Positions 28,122-36,300 are shown, numbered from the stretch's first letter. The stretch: 64,000 bases of DNA from Shimazuella alba (GCF_009831235.1 NZ_WUUL01000004.1:186001-250000), one strand, 5' to 3'. Translations and numbers: made by a program. The notes: generated from the letters alone by a model not told the origin.

Positions 28122-28397
28122 GTGAAACGTTTAACGCCTATGGAAATTTTTAACAAAGACTTTAAACAATCTATGCGTGGTTATGATGTAAACGAAGTAA
28201 ATGAATTTCTTGACCTTGTTATCCGAAGTTACGAAGACATACTCAAAGAGAATGAGTATCTAAAAGAACAACTAACAACATCGAAAAAACAAAATACTGC
28301 AAGACATAAAGCAGTTCAGGCGAACATGAGTGAGTATGATGCTATAATAAATGAAATATTGACAAGATTAGAAAGAATTGAGAAAGTAATGCGCTAG
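28122..28397 (+). CDS. gpsB: DivIVA domain protein, GpsB-like
   Basis: The 91-residue protein begins with the DivIVA/GpsB membrane-binding and dimerisation module ([35 protein letters not shown]), continues as a coiled coil, and ends in a short helical domain ([17 protein letters not shown]). Length and layout match GpsB, an adaptor for penicillin-binding proteins at the division site, rather than the longer DivIVA. The GTG start at 28122 has GGAG about 9 bases upstream. Single gene. Confidence 0.88.
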   Translation: MKRLTPMEIFNKDFKQSMRGYDVNEVNEFLDLVIRSYEDILKENEYLKEQLTTSKKQNTARHKAVQANMSEYDAIINEILTRLERIEKVMR

Positions 28398-28483
28398 GAA
28401 ATAGATAACAATTTTATCAGTGTATGTTTTTATTCTGATCGAAGAGACTAAGAATAGTTTCCTAAGGTCAGGAGGAGCATTCA

Positions 28484-28822
28484 ATGGATACGAAGGAGAA
28501 GAATCAGCTAGAAAATCTTGACAACAAAGATAAAAAACTCGATGTAGAAGCTGCTGCAGAGTTATCACCGTCTAATGTAAATCCAGTTGACACTTCTCGT
28601 ACGGAGAAAAAAGAAGTCGATGGTTCTGGGATTGGTGTAACCGCTCTAATCTTGTCCTTATTGGCCTTTTTCTTGTTTCCCTTTATTCTGTCCGCACTTG
28701 GAATCATTTTGGGGATAGTGGGAGCACAAAGAGGCAGTACTGCCGGATGGTGGGCAATTGGTATTGGTGCGTTTGTTCTCCTTGTCAGGATACTAGCATT
28801 TCCTTTAATGGCTATTTTTTAG
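28484..28822 (+). CDS. DUF4190-like membrane protein
   Basis: The 112-residue protein has a charged, Asn/Glu-rich cytosolic N-terminus of about 48 residues and two hydrophobic segments (VTALILSLLAFFLFPFILSA and WWAIGIGAFVLLVRILAFPL) linked by GIILGIVGAQRGSTAG. This is the small DUF4190-type arrangement. ATG 28484 has AGGAGGAG upstream. A terminator follows. Function unknown. Confidence 0.75.
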   Translation: MDTKEKNQLENLDNKDKKLDVEAAAELSPSNVNPVDTSRTEKKEVDGSGIGVTALILSLLAFFLFPFILSALGIILGIVGAQRGSTAGWWAIGIGAFVLLVRILAFPLMAIF

Positions 28823-28823
28823 C

Positions 28824-28849
28824 AGCCTCTCCATAGAGAGGCTTTTTCT
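28824..28849 (+). terminator. terminator
   Basis: GCCTCTC/GAGAGGC stem, CATA loop region, five Ts. Confidence 0.9.
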
Positions 28850-28948
28850 TTTCAGTCTAAGATATCTATTATATAATAGGTTTACCTTATGATAAGGGGT
28901 AGCCGTTTCCCTTTTTAGGAAATACAAAGCTGTACATTTTCATCCACT

Positions 28949-28978
28949 ACACAAACTAACGATAGCTTGTGTTTTTTC
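28949..28978 (+). terminator. hairpin with T-run in the leader of the methyltransferase gene
   Basis: ACACAA...TTGTGT with inner CTA/TAG pairing and six Ts, 23 bases before ATG 29001. It could attenuate the downstream genes or end a short transcript. Confidence 0.5.
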
Positions 28979-29000
28979 ATATTCGGATAAGGAGAATCGG

Positions 29001-29630
29001 ATGAACTATACAAATTACATTCAACATTTATTTGTAGAAGAAGATGAGGTACTTAGCTCTATTGATTCACGATTGAGGTCATTAGGCTTACCGCTAATTT
29101 CTGTTCCACCTGAAGTGGGCAAATGGCTGACCATGATGGTGAAAATGACAGGTGCTAAACAAATATTAGAAGTAGGTACCTTAGCAGGATATAGTACAAT
29201 TTGTCTTTCTCGAGGGTTGAAGGATGACGGACACTGTACTACTATTGAACTCAAAGAAGAACATGCTAATTTAGCTAGGGAGCATTTAGCCAAATTACAT
29301 TATTTAGATAAAGTAACCATTCTTATAGGAGACGCATTAGAGCAACTAGCTAAGCTTGTCCAAGAAAATAAAAAGTATGATTTTTTCTTCCTTGATGCAG
29401 ATAAAGTAAATTATCCAACTTATGTAGAACTAGTGATTCAATTAGCATCGCCAGGCGCAGTGATCGTTCTTGATAATCTCTTCTTAGGTGGGAGAGTATT
29501 AGATAAAAATGATCAGCATCCAGCTCCAACAGCTGTTAGAAAAGTGACGGATATGTTAGCCAATCATGCACGTTTAGAGTCTATGATTTTGCCATTAGGA
29601 GATGGAGTGGGGGTGGCGATAGTCCAATGA
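29001..29630 (+). CDS. O-methyltransferase family 3 (YrrM/CCoAOMT-like)
   Basis: A 209-residue SAM-dependent O-methyltransferase. Motif I is ILEVGTLAGYSTICLSRGL. The metal/substrate region has FFLDADKVNYPTYVE and VIVLDNLFLGGRV, typical of the cation-dependent caffeoyl-CoA/catechol OMT family. B. subtilis YrrM of this family modifies wobble uridine (mcmo5U, as TrmR). If it is the orthologue, tRNA would be the substrate; the context does not settle it. ATG 29001 follows AAGGAGAA. Overlaps the next gene by 4 bases. Confidence 0.88.
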   Translation: MNYTNYIQHLFVEEDEVLSSIDSRLRSLGLPLISVPPEVGKWLTMMVKMTGAKQILEVGTLAGYSTICLSRGLKDDGHCTTIELKEEHANLAREHLAKLHYLDKVTILIGDALEQLAKLVQENKKYDFFFLDADKVNYPTYVELVIQLASPGAVIVLDNLFLGGRVLDKNDQHPAPTAVRKVTDMLANHARLESMILPLGDGVGVAIVQ

Positions 29631-29863
29631 ATCAAAAAGTAAAGCGAGTTTTCATAACAATTGCAGGGTATTTCTTCCTTCTTTTGGGTGTTATTGGGTC
29701 ATTACTTCCAATCATGCAAGGATGGATTTTCTTTCTAATCGGTCTTGCCCTTTTGTCAAGAACTACCCCTTGGGCAAGAAGATGGTTACACAAACTTCGT
29801 CTTCAATTTCCAAAACTAGCTTCAAAAGCGGATCAATGGATTGCAAAATTCCGTCGAGGCTAA
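29627..29863 (+). CDS. small membrane protein, PGPGW/DUF454-like
   Basis: A 78-residue protein has a basic N-terminus, one long or two closely spaced hydrophobic helices (VFITIAGYFFLLLGVIGSLL and WIFFLIGLALLS) and a very basic C-terminal tail. The Gly-rich loop between the helices resembles the putative PGPGW transmembrane family. The ATGA overlap with the methyltransferase shows translational coupling. Function unknown. Confidence 0.7.
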   Translation: MNQKVKRVFITIAGYFFLLLGVIGSLLPIMQGWIFFLIGLALLSRTTPWARRWLHKLRLQFPKLASKADQWIAKFRRG

Positions 29864-29918
29864 TTAATTTTTTGAAGGTGAAAAACAATGAGAGAATAGC
29901 GCAGAAAAGGGGAAAAAG

Positions 29919-30431
29919 ATGCGCATTCAAACAGTTCTCAGTACGGGCTGGAAGCAAGATTATTTACAAGTACCAGCAGTTTTTTTTGAGCTTGGTTGGA
30001 ACTTATATTTGCCACAGGGAATGAACTCAGTTGTGCTGAGTGTTGTTACATTTATATATCAAGGCTATTCCAAATCAGAAATTTTCTTTTATATGGAGGA
30101 AGAAGCTAAGAAATTAGCTATGGAACCATTTCCGTTAGATAAGATCCATAAGCAAGAACTGATGTCGTATCATGTTCATCATGAATTATATTTGCGTGAA
30201 CAATGGTGTGAATCCATTTTGGTTCGATCTTCGTTGAGGTACCCAACTACCATTTCAGATATGGTACAGTTGTTGATAGATATTGGCATCTTAATTGAGG
30301 TAAACTATCGAGAGATCACTTATTTGGATCTGATTTTACAACCTTTTCCTCGACCAAAAGAATCATTGGTACTAACACCAGAAGAAAATGATAGGGCCAA
30401 ACAACAAATACAGTTATTCCGATTACAATAA
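29919..30431 (+). CDS. hypothetical protein (possible DUF6042-like)
   Basis: A 170-residue soluble protein with a Trp/Tyr/Phe-rich N-terminal half and a C-terminal segment resembling a small helical domain (SSLRYPTTISDMVQLLIDIG). ATG 29919 has AAAGGGG upstream. It ends 12 bases before msrA, so they are probably cotranscribed. No confident family; DUF6042 is a guess. Confidence 0.7.
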   Translation: MRIQTVLSTGWKQDYLQVPAVFFELGWNLYLPQGMNSVVLSVVTFIYQGYSKSEIFFYMEEEAKKLAMEPFPLDKIHKQELMSYHVHHELYLREQWCESILVRSSLRYPTTISDMVQLLIDIGILIEVNYREITYLDLILQPFPRPKESLVLTPEENDRAKQQIQLFRLQ

Positions 30432-30443
30432 GGAGGATCAATC

Positions 30444-30914
30444 ATGGCTAAGGCTACATTCGGTGCGGGTTGTTTTTGGGGAGTTGAAGAAACGTTTCGT
30501 AAAATACCAGGAGTTTCCCATACTTCTGTCGGATATACAGGTGGAACGAAGGAAAATCCAACTTATGAGGACGTATGTACCGATAAAACAGGACATGCCG
30601 AAGTAGTTGATATAGACTTTGATCCAAATCAAATATCTTACCAAGCGTTACTGCAAATATTCTTTGAAAATCACAATCCCACTACTCTAAATCAACAAGG
30701 ACCTGATAAAGGTACACAATATCGATCTGCTGTATTTTATCACGATGAAGAACAGAGGAAACAAGCAGAAAAAATGAAACAAGAATTGGATAAATCCGGA
30801 AAGTTTTCCAAGCCTATTGTCACTGAAATTACGCCTGCTACCACCTACTATCCAGCTGAAGAATATCACCAGCGTTATTTGCAAAAACGAGGCATCGATT
30901 CCTGTCACATCTAA
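30444..30914 (+). CDS. msrA: peptide methionine sulfoxide reductase MsrA
   Basis: MsrA reduces methionine-S-sulfoxide in proteins. The 156 residues carry the catalytic motif GAGCFWGVEE (Cys near residue 9), then SVGYTGG, YEDVCTDKTGHAE and the C-terminal YHQRYL with a late Cys (CHI) as a resolving candidate. ATG 30444 follows AAGGAGGA. No fused MsrB domain. A terminator follows. Confidence 0.96.
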   Translation: MAKATFGAGCFWGVEETFRKIPGVSHTSVGYTGGTKENPTYEDVCTDKTGHAEVVDIDFDPNQISYQALLQIFFENHNPTTLNQQGPDKGTQYRSAVFYHDEEQRKQAEKMKQELDKSGKFSKPIVTEITPATTYYPAEEYHQRYLQKRGIDSCHI

Positions 30915-30938
30915 GGCGAATACCATTCGCCTTTTTTT
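30913..30938 (+). terminator. terminator after msrA
   Basis: AAGGCGAAT/ATTCGCCTT stem with seven Ts, starting at the msrA stop. Confidence 0.93.
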
Positions 30939-31025
30939 GCTGTATCTTTCTAGGTGAATGTTGTATTTTATTATATTTTTGATACGATGACATTTTATGA
31001 GATTTTCAGGAAGGACACAAATCCT

Positions 31026-32165
31026 ATGCATTACCTTGATAATAGTGCAACAACCAAACCATACAAAGCAGTGATCGAAACCGTCAGTTGGATGTTTGAG
31101 CATACATACGCTAATCCTGCTTCCCTCCATGGACTCGGCTTTCAAGCAGAGCAAACAGCAGAAGATGCAAGGAAGAAATTAGCAGATGAACTTCATGCCA
31201 AACCATCAGAGATCATATTTACTTCAGGTGGTACAGAAGCAAATAATCTAGCTATCCATGGAGTTGTGAATAGGTATCAGAACAGAGGAAAGCATATCAT
31301 CACTTCGACTATTGAGCATGACTCTGTCTATGAAGTTTTCCAAAAGTTGGAGCAGGAAGGATTTGCAGTAACTTATCTTTCGGTAGATGAAAACGGTATG
31401 ATATCACTAGAAGAATTACAAGCTTCTCTCACTAACGAAACCATTTTAGTATCTGTCATGCATGTCAATAATGAAATGGGAGCGGTACAGCCCATTGCAG
31501 AAATTGGTCATCTGCTAACAGGTTATCCAAAAGTTTTTTTTCATGTAGATGCCGTACAATCTTTTACCAAAATACCAATTGATGTACAGACAATGAAAAT
31601 AGATCTTTTATCTGTATCTGCGCATAAATTTCATGGCCCAAAAGGTATTGGAGCTTTATATCTGCGGAAAAATAAACAAATCGCTCCGTTATTGATCGGC
31701 GGGGGACAAGAGATGGGAATTCGATCAGGGACATTAGCTGTTCCTCTAATTGCAGGAATGGCTAAGGCATTGGAGATAACTATAGCCAAAAGAGAATCTT
31801 TTTTACAAAATACACATATTTGGAAAACGGAACTCCTGACAAGTCTTACATCATTAAAAAGAATTCGGATAAATGGAGAAAAAGGTGTGCCGTATATCCT
31901 GAATTTTTCCTGTGTCGGACTTAAATCGGAGGTTTTAGTTAGAGCATTAGAAGACGAAACCGTTTTTGTATCAAGCAAATCCGCTTGTTCTTCCAAAAAA
32001 GAATCACCTAGCAGGGTATTGCTTGCGATGGGGAGGAAAAGATCGGAAGCAATAAGTGGTATACGAATTAGCATGGGAATGTTAACAACAGCTACAGATA
32101 TCAGTCATTGTCAAAAAGCATTACAAAACGTTATACCTACTTTACAACAGTGGATAAAGGTGTAG
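31026..32165 (+). CDS. cysteine desulfurase (NifS/IscS-like, partner of ThiI)
   Basis: A PLP enzyme that removes sulfur from cysteine and passes it as a persulfide. The N-terminus YLDNSATTKPY is typical. The PLP lysine is in SAHKFHGPKGIGALY, and the mobile catalytic Cys is in SSKSACSSKK. Length is 380 residues from ATG 31026, preceded by AGGAAGGA; the open frame runs back to 30954 without a ribosome site. It is directly followed by thiI, as nifZ-thiI is in B. subtilis, so it likely supplies sulfur for tRNA s4U8 and perhaps thiamine. Confidence 0.93.
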   Translation: MHYLDNSATTKPYKAVIETVSWMFEHTYANPASLHGLGFQAEQTAEDARKKLADELHAKPSEIIFTSGGTEANNLAIHGVVNRYQNRGKHIITSTIEHDSVYEVFQKLEQEGFAVTYLSVDENGMISLEELQASLTNETILVSVMHVNNEMGAVQPIAEIGHLLTGYPKVFFHVDAVQSFTKIPIDVQTMKIDLLSVSAHKFHGPKGIGALYLRKNKQIAPLLIGGGQEMGIRSGTLAVPLIAGMAKALEITIAKRESFLQNTHIWKTELLTSLTSLKRIRINGEKGVPYILNFSCVGLKSEVLVRALEDETVFVSSKSACSSKKESPSRVLLAMGRKRSEAISGIRISMGMLTTATDISHCQKALQNVIPTLQQWIKV

Positions 32166-32170
32166 ATAAG

Positions 32171-33337
32171 ATGAACTGGAATGTTATTTTAATTCGATAT
32201 GGCGAGCTTTCTTTAAAAGGTAGAAATCAAAAATTATTTGAGGATCGCCTTATCCGAAATATCCGTGAAAAACTAAAGGATTATGAAAGTGTTAGAGTTA
32301 CGAGAGAACACGGCAGGCTTTTTGTTGAGCTTGGTGAGCATCCTGCTGAGCCTATCATGGAATTACTGAAAGATGTTTTTGGAATTGTAAGTTTTAGCCC
32401 GGCAATTCGCATCAATTCCCAGATAGAGGAAATGGAGCAGACTGCTGCTAATATTTTTTCCTCTTACCCTGGTATATCTACGTTTAAGGTGGAAAGCAGA
32501 CGTGCAGATAAAAGATTTCCTATTCGTACAGGTGAGATAAACCCTCGGATTGGTTCCTATATTTTGGATCATTTTCCACATGCAAAAGTAGATGTGCATC
32601 ATCCAGAGTTGGAAATCAAAGTGGAAGTAAGAATTAAAGGAACTTATATATATGGAAAAGAGACAGCAGGTGTCGGAGGACTGCCAGTTGGAACAAGCGG
32701 CAAAGTTTTGCTCATGTTGTCTGGGGGGATTGACAGTCCTGTTGCGGGTTATTTGGCATTAAAGCGCGGAGTAGAACTTCATGCGATACACTTTCACAGT
32801 CATCCTTTTACAAGCGAACGAGCAAAGCAGAAAGTCTTGGACTTGTCCCAAACATTAACCCGTTTTGGTGGGAAAATACGTCTTTATGTCGTACCTTTTA
32901 CTCATATACAGACAGAGATCCGAAAGCATTGTTATGAAAATTACAGCATTACAATCATGCGGCGCATGATGCTTCGAATCGCGGAAAAAGTAGCCAAGCA
33001 ATATGATCTGAAAGCACTTTTTACTGGTGAATCTCTGGGACAAGTAGCAAGTCAAACGTTAGAAAGTTTACAGGCTATTAATGATGTTACCACGATACCG
33101 ATTTTGCGTCCTCTTATTAGCATGGATAAGACGGAAATCATGCAGATAGCAAAAAAGATTGGAACTTATGAGACTTCTATCCTTCCTTATGAAGATTGTT
33201 GTACTGTATTCGTACCAGAACAACCAAAAACAAAACCAACGATCAAAGTATGTGAGCGAGAAGAGCAAAAGATGGAAGTCGAAGAATTAGTATCAGAAGC
33301 AGTAGAAGGTATAGAAATAGTTGATTTTCATTTGTAG
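32171..33337 (+). CDS. thiI: tRNA 4-thiouridine synthase ThiI
   Basis: ThiI adenylates U8 of tRNA and inserts sulfur. Domains: an N-terminal ferredoxin-like region with IRYGELSLKGRNQ, a THUMP domain (residues about 60-165), then a PP-loop ATPase with LMLSGGIDSPVAGYLALKRG. Like other Bacillales ThiI proteins it lacks the C-terminal rhodanese domain and ends about 388 residues long. ATG 32171 has AAAGGTG upstream and lies 5 bases after the desulfurase stop. The upstream desulfurase should provide the persulfide. Confidence 0.96.
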   Translation: MNWNVILIRYGELSLKGRNQKLFEDRLIRNIREKLKDYESVRVTREHGRLFVELGEHPAEPIMELLKDVFGIVSFSPAIRINSQIEEMEQTAANIFSSYPGISTFKVESRRADKRFPIRTGEINPRIGSYILDHFPHAKVDVHHPELEIKVEVRIKGTYIYGKETAGVGGLPVGTSGKVLLMLSGGIDSPVAGYLALKRGVELHAIHFHSHPFTSERAKQKVLDLSQTLTRFGGKIRLYVVPFTHIQTEIRKHCYENYSITIMRRMMLRIAEKVAKQYDLKALFTGESLGQVASQTLESLQAINDVTTIPILRPLISMDKTEIMQIAKKIGTYETSILPYEDCCTVFVPEQPKTKPTIKVCEREEQKMEVEELVSEAVEGIEIVDFHL

Positions 33338-33379
33338 AGATGACGATATCTACCTGACATGGTGAGAATCGAGCTGGGG

Positions 33380-33408
33380 AAAGCTGTTCTTATGAGCAGC
33401 TTTTTTTA
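33380..33408 (+). terminator. terminator after thiI
   Basis: AAAGCTG/CAGCTTT stem, ten-base loop, seven Ts. Confidence 0.88.
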
Positions 33409-33510
33409 TAATACGTTTCATTCTGCTAATTATCTAACCACTATTGGTTATAGCTCTTCAAATCCTCTCATAAAGTAAGGATGAGGACAAACTGGGAAAG
33501 GAAGAAAGAG

Positions 33511-34173
33511 ATGGAAACTACATTTTGGATCAGTATGTTTACCATTGTCCTCTCCGATCTTCTGTTAAGTGGAGATAATGCTGTTGTGATTGGAATGGCA
33601 GCTCGGAGATTACCAAACGAACTACGTAGACGTGCGATATTAATTGGTTCAGGTATAGCAGTGGTTTTGAGAGCATCGCTAACAACCGTAGCAACTTATT
33701 TGCTGCATATTCCTTTTTTGATGACAGCAGGTGGACTTTTACTTTTTTTCATCGCAGGTAAATTGGTTATCGGTGATGCGAATGAAAAAACACATGTAGA
33801 AGCTGGTGGTACTTTTCGCAGTGCGATTAAGACCATTATCATCGCAGATGTCGTCATGAGTTTGGATAACGTCATGGCAGTTGCGGGAGCAGCACATGGA
33901 AACGTGTGGCTTGTTTTATTTGGCTTAGCACTGAGTATACCGCTTTTGATGTGGGGAAGTGGATTTGTCGCGAGATTTATCGCCAAGTTTCCTTTTATCC
34001 TCTATTTGGGCGGGGCGGTTTTAGGGTATATTGCAGGAGATCTCATCATTCATGATCCTTGGGTGTTTCAATATGTGATGGATGTGGAGTTTTTAGAAGT
34101 TTTACCATATGCGACAGCCATCTTAATCTTGCTTTTCTGCGTTCCAAAACTTGTCCCTCATGAGAAAAGGTAA
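33511..34173 (+). CDS. TerC family integral membrane protein (YjbE-like)
   Basis: About seven membrane segments in 220 residues. The two TerC signature repeats are visible: SDLLLSGDNAVVIGMAARR near the N-terminus and ADVVMSLDNVMAVAGAAHG in the middle, each with the conserved Asp-Asn pair. Members export manganese or other metals and help metalate secreted proteins. ATG 33511 follows GGAAAGGAAG; the frame also opens at 33481. I see no yybP-ykoY manganese riboswitch in the short leader. Single gene. Confidence 0.9.
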   Translation: METTFWISMFTIVLSDLLLSGDNAVVIGMAARRLPNELRRRAILIGSGIAVVLRASLTTVATYLLHIPFLMTAGGLLLFFIAGKLVIGDANEKTHVEAGGTFRSAIKTIIIADVVMSLDNVMAVAGAAHGNVWLVLFGLALSIPLLMWGSGFVARFIAKFPFILYLGGAVLGYIAGDLIIHDPWVFQYVMDVEFLEVLPYATAILILLFCVPKLVPHEKR

Positions 34174-34205
34174 AGGCGTAATCCTAAAAAGGAAACGTCT
34201 TTTTG
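34172..34205 (+). terminator. weak terminator after terC-like gene
   Basis: AAAGGCGT pairs with ACGTCTTT, then five Ts. Confidence 0.5.
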
Positions 34206-34227
34206 TATAGAAATATTTGTATAGTGG

Positions 34228-34260
34228 ATGTGACTACTTGATATTAACCAGTAGTCACAT
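34228..34260. repeat. 11-bp perfect hairpin at the 3' end of the 62-residue foreign gene
   Basis: ATGTGACTACT (34228-34238) and AGTAGTCACAT (34250-34260), 11-base loop, no T-run on either strand, 9 bases beyond the stop of the minus-strand gene at 34270. Confidence 0.8.
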
Positions 34261-34269
34261 AGGATTGTT

Positions 34270-34458
34270 CTAGCCCTTTTTCTTCAAATGTTCTACCTCT
34301 GTAGTGAGGTTCTCGACCAACTGAATAAGCTCATCAAACAACATTCGAGCAAGAGGCTGGAAGTCTGAATCAGGAATGAAACCACGATGCATAAATCCAT
34401 CTGGCTCCATCCGCTCACGGAGTTCCTTTGCCTTTTTCAGGGGATTAATGTTTGCCAT
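34270..34458 (-). CDS. small hypothetical protein, foreign codon use
   Basis: A 62-residue charged protein. The N-terminal half is basic/acidic mixed (LKKAKELRERMEPDGF) and the C-terminal half is an amphipathic helix that could form a coiled coil (ELIQLVENLTTEVEHLKKKG). ATG 34458 has TGAGGTTCCC upstream and a minus-strand TATAAT near 34500. Third codon positions are richer in G/C than the host's. Family unknown. It is a single gene with a hairpin after its stop. Confidence 0.7.
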   Translation of the reverse strand: MANINPLKKAKELRERMEPDGFMHRGFIPDSDFQPLARMLFDELIQLVENLTTEVEHLKKKG

Positions 34459-34595
34459 GGGAACCTCATTCTGATTTTAGAGAATCTTATGGACATAATT
34501 ATTATAACATGTAATTTTATATAAAGTGAGATACATAAGAATAAGCAGCAAAAAAGCGCATCCATAAAAGGGATCACCCCTGCTGTCTAATTTGG

Positions 34596-34650
34596 CTGGG
34601 GAGCCATTCGAACTTACGAAATAGCGAAGTCAAAGTTCTTTACCTTGCTG
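34596..34650 (-). repeat. tRNA-Gln 3' portion relic
   Basis: The stretch CTGGGG-AGCC-ATTCGAAC continuing through CGAAGTCAAAGTTCTTTACCTTGC matches the 3' two-thirds of the intact tRNA-Gln at 35561-35632 on the same strand. The match covers the acceptor 3' strand, T-arm, anticodon arm with TTTGA, and part of the D-arm boundary, and then similarity ends. It has lost base pairing in places, so it is not a working tRNA. It is best read as a duplicated integration site. Confidence 0.7.
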
Positions 34651-34682
34651 AATAGTATAATGATCATTTTGATAATTTGTAA

Positions 34683-34709
34683 TTGACATTCAATTCCTTC
34701 TATTACAAT
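34683..34709 (+). promoter_or_regulatory. possible promoter of the zinc-ribbon gene
   Basis: TTGACA (34683-34688) and TACAAT (34704-34709) with a short 15-bp spacer, about 40 bases before the ATG. Confidence 0.4.
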
Positions 34710-34747
34710 GATATAGTGTAGTCCTCAAAGTTGAGGAGGTGCAAAGC

Positions 34748-34879
34748 ATGCTGAAAAATCCTGTGTTGTTTTGCTCGTTCGATAGTGATTGTGAAGGCAC
34801 CACACAAACTACACACGACGGCATAAAATATTGCCCAGAGTGTGGGCGCGAAGATTTCAGTGAAGTGAAAGAGACATAG
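34748..34879 (+). CDS. small zinc-ribbon-like protein
   Basis: A 43-residue protein starts at ATG 34748 with a strong GAGGAGGT 7 bases upstream. Cysteines at positions 9, 15, 29 and 32, the last pair as CPEC, suggest a zinc-binding knuckle. The tail is acidic. It has its own terminator. It lies between the tRNA-Gln relic and the intact tRNA-Gln. Function unknown. Confidence 0.7.
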   Translation: MLKNPVLFCSFDSDCEGTTQTTHDGIKYCPECGREDFSEVKET

Positions 34880-34881
34880 GT

Positions 34882-34915
34882 AAGAGAGGGAGAGCTTTCC
34901 CTCTCTTCTTTTTCT
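34882..34915 (+). terminator. terminator after the zinc-ribbon gene
   Basis: AAGAGAGGG/CCCTCTCTT stem with T-rich tail. Confidence 0.9.
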
Positions 34916-34961
34916 TAGAAATGATATAATCATCGTAATTCTATGTTTTGGGAGTTGTGCT

Positions 34962-35639
34962 ATGTATTTATCCTCTCTAGATAGCTTTTTAAAAGGTATA
35001 AAGCCATCGTGTTACGAAAATCGTACAAAGCTAGATGCTGTTAAATTGGACAAGCTTAGTGTATATCCGTACTACGATTGTAACGAGGAATTTACTTTGT
35101 ATTTTCAAAATGAAGCGTTAAAACGACGTTTTTTAGTTAACACTAATGGAAAAAATCGTAAGAATCCAGATTATATACGTATATTTGGGGATATTCTAGG
35201 TTATCCACCAAAAGCAACTGAGTTTTTTGCTGATTACCAAGCAAAACGAAAAGTAGACGTAGAAGCTGCTTCTGATTACTTTCAAAGCGTTAGAGTGAAT
35301 ATGTTGTATTGTGGTGTCCAATTTATGAGCCATGTAAAGGATGTGGAGGAAAATGCGTTTTGGTTGTGGGAGCGGTATAGACACAATAGTCCTATGCGTT
35401 TTAAGTTACTGCAATCCGTCGGGGACCCGACACAAATCGTTATTCCTTTTCGAGATTATGACGAGTTAGAACGTGGAGTTAATGAGTGTTTCGAGTATCA
35501 TAACAAACCGATCGTATATAATAAAACAGAAATAACGCCATCATGGCGTTATTTCTTTAACTGGGGAAGCAGGATTCGAACCTACGCATCACGGAGTCAA
35601 AGTCCGTTGCCTTGCCACTTGGCCACTCCCCATCGCTAA
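34962..35639 (+). CDS. hypothetical protein, 3' end overrunning a terminator and antisense tRNA-Gln
   Basis: The frame codes for 225 residues, but only about the first 190 look like protein. It then passes through a perfect terminator hairpin (35530-35554) and continues antisense through the whole tRNA-Gln gene. The authentic part is Tyr/Phe-rich (LSVYPYYDCNEEFTLYFQNE, FGDILGYPPKATEFFADYQA) with no membrane segment and no recognised family. The likely reading is a gene that lost its original stop when DNA joined next to the tRNA. ATG 34962 has GGGAG upstream. Confidence 0.6.
   Translation: MYLSSLDSFLKGIKPSCYENRTKLDAVKLDKLSVYPYYDCNEEFTLYFQNEALKRRFLVNTNGKNRKNPDYIRIFGDILGYPPKATEFFADYQAKRKVDVEAASDYFQSVRVNMLYCGVQFMSHVKDVEENAFWLWERYRHNSPMRFKLLQSVGDPTQIVIPFRDYDELERGVNECFEYHNKPIVYNKTEITPSWRYFFNWGSRIRTYASRSQSPLPCHLATPHR
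35530..35557 (+). terminator. terminator inside the 3' part of the 225-codon frame
   Basis: AAATAACGCC-ATCAT-GGCGTTATTT, then CTTT. Confidence 0.85.
35561..35632 (-). tRNA. tRNA-Gln (anticodon TTG)
   Basis: On the minus strand the sequence starts TGGGGAGTGGCCAAGTGG, has anticodon loop CTTTGAC (TTG, Gln), T-loop GGTTCGAATCC and acceptor 3' strand CTTCCCCA plus discriminator G. CCA is not encoded. It stands alone, with a relic of its 3' portion 0.9 kb to the left. Confidence 0.95.
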
Positions 35640-35740
35640 AAATAGTATGGGGAGTTTGGACATTTATTATGCATGAAGAATCATGAGTTTTTCTTCTCCC
35701 TCCATACAGCAAAATATATGAAGGGAAGAGTCCTAGGATG

Positions 35741-35986
35741 CTAACAGGGAACGAGTCTCTTCATTCCCAGTCGCCCCTTGTACTTCAAGTCTCCACAGCC
35801 AGTGATACCGAGGAAGAGTTGACCGCCGTATTCCTTGATAAGCTCAGGAAGGACAGTTGACTTGCTGCATCCACAGTTGTCAGCATGGCTTGTTACTTCC
35901 AACTTGGTGATCAATCCACCCTTTGCAACCACTACCCTGGCAGAGCAGCTCTGACGCTTACCAACGGAAACAGCATGGATACCCAT
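35741..35986 (-). CDS. small Cys-rich protein (paralogue of the gene at 36301), foreign codon use
   Basis: An 81-residue protein with six Cys. It shares a pattern with the neighbouring 83-residue product: an early Cys followed by a Val/Ala-rich strand, then SHADNCGC (here) or QHSGKGCTC (there), a Y-G pair, a Cys before a Leu-x-Tyr segment, and a Cys at the extreme C-terminus. The His-Cys-x-Cys cluster could bind metal. ATG 35986 follows GAGGATGATCTA. GC-rich codons. Family unknown. Confidence 0.7.
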   Translation of the reverse strand: MGIHAVSVGKRQSCSARVVVAKGGLITKLEVTSHADNCGCSKSTVLPELIKEYGGQLFLGITGCGDLKYKGRLGMKRLVPC

Positions 35987-36004
35987 TAGATCATCCTCTT
36001 TTCT

Positions 36005-36244
36005 TAGGCTTTAGAACGTTAACTTGATGGTACCAGATAGTGTTGAGGGAGAAAATAGTGTATTATTTAAAATTAAAAATTCGATAAAACAACATGAAAT
36101 ACTCGAGCGTTTGTCTAGATTAATAATTATTTTTCTGTGAGTTCCCAATGATTAATCGTAGGGGTTCAGACAGTTTCAAACAAAAGCCTACTTTCTTGGT
36201 TGAAAATAGGCTCTTTCTATTTGGAGAATACATTTTATCCGCGT
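36005..36244. other. AT-rich spacer between the two Cys-rich genes
   Basis: It contains a terminator-like hairpin AGCCTA...TAGGCT (about 36184-36213) with TTTCT. Short open frames on both strands here look like chance or debris; no ribosome site supports them. Confidence 0.5.
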
Positions 36245-36279
36245 CCAGCATGATAAAAGTTTCTTTGTTATCATGCTGG
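36245..36279. repeat. 12-bp perfect hairpin at the 3' end of the second Cys-rich gene
   Basis: CCAGCATGATAA (36245-36256) and TTATCATGCTGG (36268-36279), 11-base loop, no T-run, 21 bases beyond the minus-strand stop at 36301. Confidence 0.8.
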
Positions 36280-36300
36280 GAATTATCACAGGTACTTACA

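Noticed and set aside
33409-33510. Manganese (yybP-ykoY) riboswitch before the TerC gene
   Set aside because: The leader is short and lacks the conserved stem loops.
21074-36279. Integron attC sites as an explanation for the 3' hairpins
   Set aside because: No RYYYAAC/GTTRRRY core sites, mixed gene orientations, perfect short stems instead of bulged long ones, and no integron integrase in view.
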